A DNA stretch of 64,000 nucleotides from Pristionchus mayeri (taxonomy: Eukaryota > Nematoda > Chromadorea > Rhabditida > Neodiplogasteridae): assembly GCA_036245805.1 (NCBI GenBank), contig BTRK01000001.1, positions 31,320,758 to 31,384,757 of the forward strand, given 5' to 3'. The position numbers and the translations under genes were made by a program. Positions 21,310 through 33,530 of the stretch are shown here, piece by piece. How positions within the stretch are numbered: position 1 is the first letter of the stretch; every line of letters starts with the position of its first letter. The notes beneath the pieces were generated by a model. That model had not been told where the DNA came from and did not search any database. It saw only the letters and a list, made by a program, of their open reading frames with translations.

Positions 21310-24300
21310 CATGTTCAGAAAGTCAGGCCAGATGAGAACCTACAGGATGCATGTTCAGAAAGTCAGGCCTGATGAGAACCTATAGGATGCACATGTTCAG
21401 AAAGTCAGGCCAGATGAGAACCTATAGGATGCACATGTTCAGAAAGTCAGGCCAGATGAGAACCGATAGGATGCATATTTCAGAAAGTCAGGCCAGATGA
21501 GAACCGATATGATGCATGTTCAGAAAGTCAGGCCAGATGAGAACCTATAGGATGCATGTTCAGAAAGTCAGGCCAGATGAGAACCGATATGATGCATGTT
21601 CAGAAAGTCAGACCAGATGAGAACCTATAGGATGCATATGTTCAGAAAATCAGGCCAGATGAGAACCTATAGGATGCATATGTTCAGAAAGTCAGGCCAG
21701 ATGAGAACCTATAGGATGCATATGTTCAGAAAGTCAGGCCAGATGAGAACCTATAGGATGCATGTTCAGAAAGTCAGGCCAGATGAGAACCGATATGATG
21801 CATGTTCAGAAAGTCAGACCAGATGAGAACCTATAGGATGCATATGTTCAGAAAATCAGGCCAGATGAGAACCTATAGGATGCATATGTTCAGAAAGTCA
21901 GGCCAGATGAGAACCTATAGGATGCATATGTTCAGAAAGTCAGGCCAGATGAGAACCTATAGGATGCATGTTCAGAAAGTCAGGAAAGATGAGAACCTAC
22001 AGGATGCATGTTCAGAAAGTCAGGCCAGATGAGAACCGATATGATGCATGTTCAGAAAGTCAGACCAGATGAGAACCTATAGGATGCATATGTTCAGAAA
22101 ATCAGGCCAGATAAGAACCTATAGGATGCATATGTTCAGAAAGTCAGGCCAGATGAGAACCTATAGGATGCATGTTCAGAAAGTCAGGAAAGATGAGAAC
22201 CTACAGGATGCATGTTCAGAAAGTCAGGCCTGATGAGAACCTATAGGATGCACATGTTCAGAAAGTCTGGCCAGATGAGAACCTATAGGATGCACATGTT
22301 CAGAAAGTCAGGCCAGATGAGAACCGATAGGATGCATATTTCAGAAAGTCAGGCCAGATGAGAACCTATAGGATGCATGTTCAGAAAGTCAGGCCAGATG
22401 AGAACCTACAGGATGCATGTTCAGAAAGTCAGGCCTGATGAGAACCTATAGGATGCACATGTTCAGAAAGTCAGGCCAGATGAGAACCTATAGGATGCAC
22501 ATGTTCAGAAAGTCAGGCCAGATGAGAACCGATAGGATGCATATTTCAGAAAGTCAGGCCAGATGAGAACCGATATGATGCATGTTCAGAAAGTCAGGCC
22601 AGATGAGAACCTATAGGATGCATGTTCAGAAAGTCAGGCCAGATGAGAACCGATATGATGCATGTTCAGAAAGTCAGACCAGATGAGAACCTATAGGATG
22701 CATATGTTCAGAAAATCAGGCCAGATGAGAACCTATAGGATGCATATGTTCAGAAAGTCAGGCCAGATGAGAACCTATAGGATGCATATGTTCAGAAAGT
22801 CAGGCCAGATGAGAACCTATAGGATGCATGTTCAGAAAGTCAGGAAAGATGAGAACCTACAGGATGCATGTTCAGAAAGTCAGGCCAGATGAGAACCGAT
22901 ATGATGCATGTTCAGAAAGTCAGACCAGATGAGAACCTATAGGATGCATATGTTCAGAAAATCAGGCCAGATAAGAACCTATAGGATGCATATGTTCAGA
23001 AAGTCAGGCCAGATGAGAACCTATAGGATGCATGTTCAGAAAGTCAGGAAAGATGAGAACCTACAGGATGCATGTTCAGAAAGTCAGGCCTGATGAGAAC
23101 CTATAGGATGCACATGTTCAGAAAGTCAGGCCAGATGAGAACCTATAGGATGCACATGTTCAGAAAGTCAGGCCAGATGAGAACCGATAGGATGCATATT
23201 TCAGAAAGTCAGGCCAGATGAGAACCTATAGGATGCATGTTCAGAAAGTCAGGCCAGATGAGAACCTACAGGATGCATGTTCAGAAAGTCAGGCCTGATG
23301 AGAACCTATAGGATGCACATGTTCAGAAAGTCAGGCCAGATGAGAACCTATAGGATGCACATGTTCAGAAAGTCAGGCCAGATGAGAACCGATAGGATGC
23401 ATATTTCAGAAAGTCAGGCCAGATGAGAACCGATATGATGCATGTTCAGAAAGTCAGGCCAGATGAGAACCTATAGGATGCATGTTCAGAAAGTCAGGCC
23501 AGATGAGAACCGATATGATGCATGTTCAGAAAGTCAGACCAGATGAGAACCTATAGGATGCATATGTTCAGAAAATCAGGCCAGATGAGAACCGATATGA
23601 TGCATGTTCAGAAAGTCAGGCCAGATGAGAACCTATAGGATGCATGTTCAGAAAGTCAGGAAAGATGAGAACCTACAGGATGCATGTTCAGAAAGTCAGG
23701 CCTGATGAGAACCTATAGGATGCACATGTTCAGAAAGTCAGGCCAGATGAGAACCTATAGGATGCACATGTTCAGAAAGTCAGGCCAGATGAGAACCGAT
23801 AGGATGCATATTTCAGAAAGTCAGGCCAGATGAGAACCTATAGGATGCATGTTCAGAAAGTCAGGCCAGATGAGAACCTACAGGATGCATGTTCAGAAAG
23901 TCAGGCCTGATGAGAACCTATAGGATGCACATGTTCAGAAAGTCAGGCCAGATGAGAACCGATAGGATGCATATTTCAGAAAGTCAGGCCAGATGAGAAC
24001 CGATATGATGCATGTTCAGAAAGTCAGGCCAGATGAGAACCTATAGGATGCATGTTCAGAAAGTCAGGCCAGATGAGAACCGATATGATGCATGTTCAGA
24101 AAGTCAGACCAGATGAGAACCTATAGGATGCATATGTTCAGAAAATCAGGCCAGATGAGAACCTATAGGATGCATATGTTCAGAAAGTCAGGCCAGATGA
24201 GAACCTATAGGATGCATATGTTCAGAAAGTCAGGCCAGATGAGAACCTATAGGATGCATGTTCAGAAAGTCAGGAAAGATGAGAACCTACAGGATGCATG

Positions 24301-24770
24301 TTCAGAAAGTCAGGCCAGATGAGAACCGATATGATGCATGTTCAGAAAGTCAGACCAGATGAGAACCTATAGGATGCATATGTTCAGAAAATCAGGCCAG
24401 ATAAGAACCTATAGGATGCATATGTTCAGAAAGTCAGGCCAGATGAGAACCTATAGGATGCATGTTCAGAAAGTCAGGAAAGATGAGAACCTACAGGATG
24501 CATGTTCAGAAAGTCAGGCCTGATGAGAACCTATAGGATGCACATGTTCAGAAAGTCAGGCCAGATGAGAACCTATAGGATGCACATGTTCAGAAAGTCA
24601 GGCCAGATGAGAACCGATAGGATGCATATTTCAGAAAGTCAGGCCAGATGAGAACCTATAGGATGCATGTTCAGAAAGTCAGGCCAGATGAGAACCTACA
24701 GGATGCATGTTCAGAAAGTCAGGCCTGATGAGAACCTATAGGATGCACATGTTCAGAAAGTCAGGCCAGA
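21136..24770 (+). repeat. Cluster of ~860-1430-bp higher-order repeats
   Basis: Runs at 21802 and 22048 recur at 22662 and 22908 (860 bp), then at 24092 and 24338 (1430 bp). The GTCTGGCC marker recurs after 1066 bp (near 21199 and 22265). The difference between 1066 and 860 equals a 206-bp partial duplication at 21596-21801. This looks like serial unequal exchange with shifting register. Confidence 0.65.
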
Positions 24771-25720
24771 TGAGAACCGATATGATGCATGTTCAGAAAG
24801 TCAGACCAGATGAGAACCTATAGGATGCATATGTTCAGAAAGTCAGGCCAGATGAGAACCTATAGGATGCATATGTTCAGAAAGTCAGGCCAGATGAGAA
24901 CCTATAGGATGCATGTTCAGAAAGTCAGGAAAGATGAGAACCTACAGGATGCATGTTCAGAAAGTCAGGCCAGATGAGAACCTATAGGATGCATGTTCAG
25001 AAAGTCAGGCCAGATGAGAACCTACAGGATGCATGTTCAGAAAGTCAGGCCCGATGAGAACCTATAGGATGCATGTTCAGAAAGTCAGGAAAGATGAGAA
25101 CCTACAGGATGCATGTTCAGAAAGTCAGGCCAGATGAGAACCTATAGGATGCATGTTCAGAAAGTCAGGCCAGATGAGAACCTACAGGATGCATGTTCAG
25201 AAAGTCAGGCCAGATGAGAACCTATAGGATGCACATGTTCAGAAAGTCAGGCCAGATGAGAACCGATAGGATGCATATTTCAGAAAGTCAGGCCAGATGA
25301 GAACCGATAGGATGCATATTTCAGAAAGTCAGGCCAGATGAGAACCGATATGATGCATGTTCAGAAAGTCAGGCCAGATGAGAACCTATAGGATGCATAT
25401 GTTCAGAAAGGCAGGCCAGATGAGAACCTATAGGATGCACATGTTTAGAAAGTCAGGCCAGATGAGAACCGATAGGATGCATATTTCAGAAAGTCAGGCC
25501 AGATGAGAACCGATATGATGCATGTTCAGAAAGTCAGGCCAGATGAGAACCTATAGGATGCATGTTCAGAAAGTCAGGCCAGATGAGAACCGATATGATG
25601 CATGTTCAGAAAGTCAGACCAGATGAGAACCTATAGGATGCATATGTTCAGAAAGTCAGGCCAGATGAGAACCTACAGGATGCATGTTCAGAAATTCAGG
25701 CCAGATGAGAACCTACAGGA

Positions 25721-28700
25721 TGCATGTTCAGAAAGTCAGGCCAGATGAGAACCTATAGGATGCACATGTTCAGAAAGTCAGGCTACATGAGAACCGATAG
25801 GATGCATATGTTCAGAAAGGCAGGCCAGATGAGAACCTATAGGATGCATATGTTCAGAAAGGCAGGCCAGATGAGAACCTATAGGATGCATATGTTCCGA
25901 AAGTCAGGCCAGATGAGAACCTATAGGATGCATATGTTCAGAAAGTCACGCCAGATGAGAACCTATAGGATTCATATGTTCAGAAAGTTAGGCCGGATGA
26001 GAACCTATAGGATGCATATGTTCAGAAAGTCAGGCCAGATGAGAACCTATAGGATGCATATGTTCAGAAAGTTAGGCCGGATGAGAACCTATAGGATGCA
26101 TATGTTCAGAAAGTCAGGCCAGATGAGAACCTATAGGATGCATATGTTCAGAAAGTCACGCCAGATGAGAACATATAGGATTCATATGTTCAGAAAGTCA
26201 CGCCAGATGAGAACCTATAGGATGCATATGTTCAGAAAGTTAGGCCGGATGAGAACCTATAGGATGCATATGTTCAGAAAGTCAGGCCAGATGAGAACCT
26301 ATAGGATGCATATGTTCAGAAAGTTAGGCCGGATGAGAACCTATAGGATGCATATGTTCAGAAAGTCAGGCCAGATGAGAACCTATAGGATGCATATGTT
26401 CAGAAAGTCAGGCCAGATGAGAACCTATAGGATGCATATGTTCAGAAAGTCACGCCAGATGAGAACCTATAGGATGCATATGTTCAGAAAGTCACGCCAG
26501 ATAAGAACTTATAGGATGCATATGTTCAGAAAGTCAGGCCAGATGAGAACCTATAGGGTGCATGTTCAGAAAGTCAGGCCAGATGAGAACCTATAGGATG
26601 CATATGTTCAGAAAGGCAGGCCAGATGAGAACCTATAGGATGCATATGTTCAGAAAGTCAGGCCAGATGAGAACCTATAGGATGCATATGTTCAGAAAGT
26701 CACGCCAGATGAGAACCTATAGGATGCATATGTTCAGAAAGTCACGCCAGATGAGAACCTATAGGATGCATATGTTCAGAAAGTCACGCCAGATGAGAAC
26801 CTACAGGATGCATATGTTCAGAAAGTCAGGCCAGATGAGAACCTACAGGATGCATGTTCAGAAAGGCAGGCCAGATGAGAACCTATAGGATTCATATGTT
26901 CAGAAAGTCACGCCAGATGAGAACCTATAGGATGCATATGTTCAGAAAGTTAGGCCGGATGAGAACCTATAGGATGCATATGTTCAGAAAGTCACGCCAG
27001 ATGAGAACCTATAGGATTCATATGTTCAGAAAGTCACGCCAGATGAGAACCTATAGGATGCATATGTTCAGAAAGTTAGGCCGGATGAGAACCTATAGGA
27101 TGCATATGTTCAGAAAGTCAGGCCAGATGAGAACCTATAGGATGCATATGTTGAGAAAGTTAGGCCGGATGAGAACCTATAGGATGCATATGTTCAGAAA
27201 GTCAGGCCAGATGAGAACCTATAGGATGCATGTTCAGAAAGTCAGGCCAGATGAGAACCTATAGGATGCATATGTTCAGAAAGGCAGGCCAGATGAGAAC
27301 CTATAGGATGCATATGTTCAGAAAGTCAGGCCAGATGAGAACCTATAGGATGCATATGTTCAGAAAGTCACGCCAGATGAGAACCTATAGGATGCATATG
27401 TTCAGAAAGTCACGCCAGATGAGAACCTATAGGATGCATATGTTCAGAAAGTTAGGCCGGATGAGAACCTATAGGATGCATATGTTCAGAAAGTCAGGCC
27501 AGATGAGAACCTATAGGATGCATATGTTCAGAAAGTCAGGCCGGATGAGAACCTATAGGATTCATATGTTCAGAAAGTCACGCCAGATGAGAACCTATAG
27601 GATGCATATGTTCAGAAAGTTAGGCCGGATGAGAACCTATAGGATGCATATGTTCAGAAAGTCAGGCCAGATGAGAACCTATAGGATGCATGTGTTCAGA
27701 AAGTTAGGCCGGAAGAGAACCTATAGGATGCATATGTTCAGAAAGTCAGGCCAGATGAGAACCTATAGGATGCATATGTTCAGAAAGTCAGGCCAGATGA
27801 GAACCTATAGGATGCATATGTTCAGAAAGTCACGCCAGATGAGAACCTATAGGATGCATATGTTCAGAAAGTCACGCCAGATAAGAACTTATAGGATGCA
27901 TATGTTCAGAAAGTCAGGCCAGATGAGAACCTATAGGGTGCATGTTCAGAAAGTCAGGCCAGATGAGAACCTATAGGATGCATATGTTCAGAAAGGCAGG
28001 CCAGATGAGAACCTATAGGATGCATATGTTCAGAAAGTCAGGCCAGATGAGAACCTATAGGATGCATATGTTCAGAAAGTCAGGCCAGATGAGAACCTAT
28101 AGGATGCATATGTTCAGAAAGTCACGCCAGATGAGAACCTACAGGATGCATATGTTCAGAAAGTCAGGCCAGATGAGAACCTACAGGATGCATGTTCAGA
28201 AAGTTAGGCCGGATGAGAACCTATAGGATGCATATGTTCAGAAAGTCACGCCAGATGAGAACCTATAGGATTCATATGTTCAGAAAGTCACGCCAGATGA
28301 GAACCTATAGGATGCATATGTTCAGAAAGTTAGGCCGGATGAGAACCTATAGGATGCATATGTTCAGAAAGTTAGGCCAGATGAGAACCTATAGGATGCA
28401 TATGTTGAGAAAGTTAGGCCGGATGAGAACCTATAGGATGCATATGTTGAGAAAGTCAGGCCAGATGAGAACCTATAGGATGCATGTTCAGAAAGTCAGG
28501 CCAGATGAGAACCTATAGGATGCATATGTTCAGAAAGGCAGGCCAGATGAGAACCTATAGGATGCATATGTTCAGAAAGTCAGGCCAGATGAGAACCTAT
28601 AGGATGCATATGTTCAGAAAGTCACGCCAGATGAGAACCTATAGGATGCATATGTTCAGAAAGTCACGCCAGATGAGAACCTATAGGATGCATATGTTCA

Positions 28701-31700
28701 GAAAGTTAGGCCGGATGAGAACCTATAGGATGCATATGTTCAGAAAGTCAGGCCAGATGAGAACCTATAGGATGCATATGTTCAGAAAGTCACGCCAGAT
28801 GAGAACCTATAGGATTCATATGTTCAGAAAGTCACGCCAGATGAGAACCTATAGGATGCATATGTTCAGAAAGTTAGGCCGGATGAGAACCTATAGGATG
28901 CATATGTTCAGAAAGTCAGGCCAGATGAGAACCTATAGGATGCATGTGTTCAGAAAGTTAGGCCGGATGAGAACCTATAGGATGCATATGTTCAGAAAGG
29001 CAGGCCAGATGAGAACCTATAGGATGCATATGTTCAGAAAGTCACGCCAGATGAGAACTTATAGGATGCATATGTTCAGAAAGTCAGGCCAGATGAGAAC
29101 CTATAGGATGCATATGTTCAGAAAGTTAGGCCGGATGAGAACCTATAGGATGCATATGTTCAGAAAGTCAGGCCAGATGAGAACCTATAGGATGCATATG
29201 TTCAGAAAGTCAGGCCAGATGAGAACCTATAGGATGCATATGTTCAGAAAGTCACGCCAGATGAGAACCTATAGGATGCATATGTTCAGAAAGTCACGCC
29301 AGATGAGAACTTATAGGATGCACATGTTCAGAAAGTCAGGCCAGATGAGAACCTATAGGGTGCATGTTCAGAAAGTCAGGCCAGATGAGAACCTATAGGA
29401 TGCATATGTTCAGAAAGGCAGGCCAGATGAGAACCTATAGGATGCATATGTTCAGAAAGTCAGGCCAGATGAGAACCTATAGGATGCATATGTTCAGAAA
29501 GTCACGCCAGATGAGAACCTATAGGATGCATATGTTCAGAAAGTCACGCCAGATGAGAACCTATAGGATGCATATGTTCAGAAAGTCACGCCAGATGAGA
29601 ACCTACAGGATGCATATGTTCAGAAAGTCAGGCCAGATGAGAACCTACAGGATGCATGTTCAGAAAGGCAGGCCAGATGAGAACCTATAGGATTCATATG
29701 TTCAGAAAGTCACGCCAGATGAGAACCTATAGGATGCATATGTTCAGAAAGTTAGGCCGGATGAGAACCTATAGGATGCATATGTTCAGAAAGTCACGCC
29801 AGATGAGAACCTATAGGATTCATATGTTCAGAAAGTCACGCCAGATGAGAACCTATAGGATGCATATGTTCAGAAAGTCAGGCCAGATGAGAACCTATAG
29901 GATGCATATGTTGAGAAAGTTAGGCCGGATGAGAACCTATAGGATGCATATGTTCAGAAAGTCAGGCCAGATGAGAACCTATAGGATGCATGTTCAGAAA
30001 GTCAGGCCAGATGAGAACCTATAGGATGCATATGTTCAGAAAGGCAGGCCAGATGAGAACCTATAGGATGCATATGTTCAGAAAGTCAGGCCAGATGAGA
30101 ACCTATAGGATGCATATGTTCAGAAAGTCACGCCAGATGAGAACCTATAGGATGCATATGTTCAGAAAGTCACGCCAGATGAGAACCTATAGGATGCATA
30201 TGTTCAGAAAGTTAGGCCGGATGAGAACCTATAGGATGCATATGTTCAGAAAGTCAGGCCAGATGAGAACCTATAGGATGCATATGTTCAGAAAGTCACG
30301 CCAGATGAGAACCTATAGGATTCATATGTTCAGAAAGTCACGCCAGATGAGAACCTATAGGATGCATATGTTCAGAAAGTTAGGCCGGATGAGAACCTAT
30401 AGGATGCATATGTTCAGAAAGTCAGGCCAGATGAGAACCTATAGGATGCATGTGTTCAGAAAGTTAGGCCGGATGAGAACCTATAGGATGCATATGTTCA
30501 GAAAGTCAGGCCAGATGAGAACCTATAGGATGCATATGTTCAGAAAGTCAGGCCAGATGAGAACCTATAGGATGCATATGTTCAGAAAGTCACGCCAGAT
30601 GAGAACCTATAGGATGCATATGTTCAGAAAGTCACGCCAGATGAGAACTTATAGGATGCATATGTTCAGAAAGTCAGGCCAGATGAGAACCTATAGGGTG
30701 CATGTTCAGAAAGTCAGGCCAGATGAGAACCTATAGGATGCATATGTTCAGAAAGGCAGGCCAGATGAGAACCTATAGGATGCATATGTTCAGAAAGTCA
30801 GGCCAGATGAGAACCTATAGGATGCATATGTTAAGAAAGTCACGCCAGATGAGAACCTATAGGATGCATATGTTCAGAAAGTCACGCCAGATGAGAACCT
30901 ATAGGATGCATATGTTCAGAAAGTCACGCCAGATGAGAACCTACAGGATGCATATGTTCAGAAAGTCAGGCCAGATGAGAACCTACAGGATGCATGTTCA
31001 GAAAGGCAGGCCAGATGAGAACCTATAGGATTCATATGTTCAGAAAGTCACGCCAGATGAGAACCTATAGGATGCATATGTTCAGAAAGTTAGGCCGGAT
31101 GAGAACCTATAGGATGCATATGTTCAGAAAGTCACGCCAGATGAGAACCTATAGGATTCATATGTTCAGAAAGTCACGCCAGATGAGAACCTATAGGATT
31201 CATATGTTCAGAAAGTCACGCCAGATGAGAACCTATAGGATGCATATGTTCAGAAAGTTAGGCCGGATGAGAACCTATAGGATGCATATGTTCAGAAAGT
31301 CAGGCCAGATGAGAACCTATAGGATGCATGTGTTCAGAAAGTTAGGCCGGATGAGAACCTATAGGATGCATATGTTCAGAAAGTCAGGCCAGATGAGAAC
31401 CTATAGGATGCATATGTTCAGAAAGTCAGGCCAGATGAGAACCTATAGGATGCATATGTTCAGAAAGTCACGCCAGATGAGAACCTATAGGATGCATATG
31501 TTCAGAAAGTCACGCCAGATGAGAACTTATAGGATGCATATGTTCAGAAAGTCAGGCCAGATGAGAACCTATAGGGTGCATGTTCAGAAAGTCAGGCCAG
31601 ATGAGAACCTATAGGATGCATATGTTCAGAAAGGCAGGCCAGATGAGAACCTATAGGATGCATATGTTCAGAAAGTCAGGCCAGATGAGAACCTATAGGA

Positions 31701-33530
31701 TGCATATGTTAAGAAAGTCACGCCAGATGAGAACCTATAGGATGCATATGTTCAGAAAGTCACGCCAGATGAGAACCTATAGGATGCATATGTTCAGAAA
31801 GTCACGCCAGATGAGAACCTACAGGATGCATATGTTCAGAAAGTCAGGCCAGATGAGAACCTACAGGATGCATGTTCAGAAAGGCAGGCCAGATGAGAAC
31901 CTATAGGATTCATATGTTCAGAAAGTCACGCCAGATGAGAACCTATAGGATGCATATGTTCAGAAAGTTAGGCCGGATGAGAACCTATAGGATGCATATG
32001 TTCAGAAAGTCACGCCAGATGAGAACCTATAGGATTCATATGTTCAGAAAGTCACGCCAGATGAGAACCTATAGGATGCATATGTTCAGAAAGTTAGGCC
32101 GGATGAGAAGCTATAGGATGCATATGTTCAGAAAGTCAGGCCAGATGAGAACCTATAGGATGCATATGTTCAGAAAGTCAGGCCAGATGAGAACCTATAG
32201 GATGCATATGTTCAGAAAGTCAGGCCAGATGAGAACCTATAGGATGCATGTTCAGAAAGTCAGGCCAGATGAGAACCTATAGGATGCATATGTTCAGAAA
32301 GGCAGGCCAGATGAGAACCTATAGGATTCATATGTTCAGAAAGTCACGCCAGATGAGAACCTATAGGATGCATATGTTCAGAAAGTTAGGCCGGATGAGA
32401 ACCTATAGGATGCATATGTTCAGAAAGTCACGCCAGATGAGAACCTATAGGATTCATATGTTCAGAAAGTCACGCCAGATGAGAACCTATAGGATGCATA
32501 TGTTCAGAAAGTTAGGCCGGATGAGAACCTATAGGATGCATATGTTCAGAAAGTCAGGCCAGATGAGAACCTATAGGATGCATATGTTCAGAAAGTTAGG
32601 CCGGATGAGAACCTATAGGATGCATATGTTCAGAAAGTCAGGCCAGATGAGAACCTATAGGATGCATATGTTCAGAAAGTCAGGCCAGATGAGAACCTAT
32701 AGGATGCATATGTCCAGAAAGTCACGCCAGATGAGAACCTATAGGATGCATATGTTCAGAAAGTCACGCCAGATGAGAACTTATAGGATGCATATGTTCA
32801 GAAAGTCAGGCCAGATGAGAACCTATAGGATGCATGTTCAGAAAGTCAGGCCAGATGAGAACCTATAGGATGCATATGTTCAGAAAGGCAGGCCAGATGA
32901 GAACCTATAGGATGCATATGTTCAGAAAGTCACGCCAGATGAGAACCTATAGGATTCATATGTTCAGAAAGTCACGCCAGATGAGAACCTATAGGATGCA
33001 TATGTTCAGAAAGTTAGGCCGGATGAGAACCTATAGGATGCATATGTTCAGAAAGTCAGGCCAGATGAGAACCTATAGGATGCATATGTTCAGAAAGTTA
33101 GGCCGGATGAGAACCTATAGGATGCATATGTTCAGAAAGTCAGGCCAGATGAGAACCTATAGGATGCATATGTTCAGAAAGTCAGGCCAGATGAGAACCT
33201 ATAGGATGCATATGTCCAGAAAGTCACGCCAGATGAGAACCTATAGGATGCATATGTTCAGAAAGTCACGCCAGATGAGAACTTATAGGATGCATATGTT
33301 CAGAAAGTCAGGCCAGATGAGAACCTATAGGATGCATGTTCAGAAAGTCAGGCCAGATGAGAACCTATAGGATGCATATGTTCAGAAAGGCAGGCCAGAT
33401 GAGAACCTATAGGATGCATATGTTCAGAAAGTCAGGCCAGATGAGAACCTATAGGATGCATATGTTCAGAAAGTCACGCCAGATGAGAACCTATAGGATG
33501 CATATGTTCAGAAAGTCATGCCAATGAGAA
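25721..33530 (+). repeat. 42-bp satellite, block 3 (42-mers dominate, new variant set)
   Basis: From about 25.72 kb the array is almost all 42-mers; single 40-mers now come only every few hundred to about a thousand bases. The dominant substitutions change: GTCACGCCAGATG, GTTAGGCCGGATG, AAAGGCAGGCC, GATTCATATG, GAACTTATAGG and, from about 27.1 kb, TTGAGAAAG, while ACCGATAGG and ACCGATATG almost vanish. Runs of 42-mers keep the 14-residue frame open for up to about 300 codons (e.g. 28484-29398). Landmarks repeat at 2802 bp (26562 to 29364, 26854 to 29656), 2760 bp (27230 to 29990, 27942 to 30702) and 878 bp (30702 to 31580, 30994 to 31872). Confidence 0.95.

Larger units (their letters stand above)
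15422..25720 (+). repeat. 42-bp satellite, block 2 (mixed unit lengths)
   Basis: About 250 units of the same mixed 40/41/42-bp type and variant set as block 1, so the gene fragment interrupts one array rather than separating two. The first bases, CAGGCAGAAAGTCAGG, are a scrambled partial unit. Variants commoner here than in block 1 are GGCCTGATG (e.g. near 19486, 21163, 22229, 23089) and GTCTGGCCAG (near 19522, 21199 and 22265). Confidence 0.97.
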
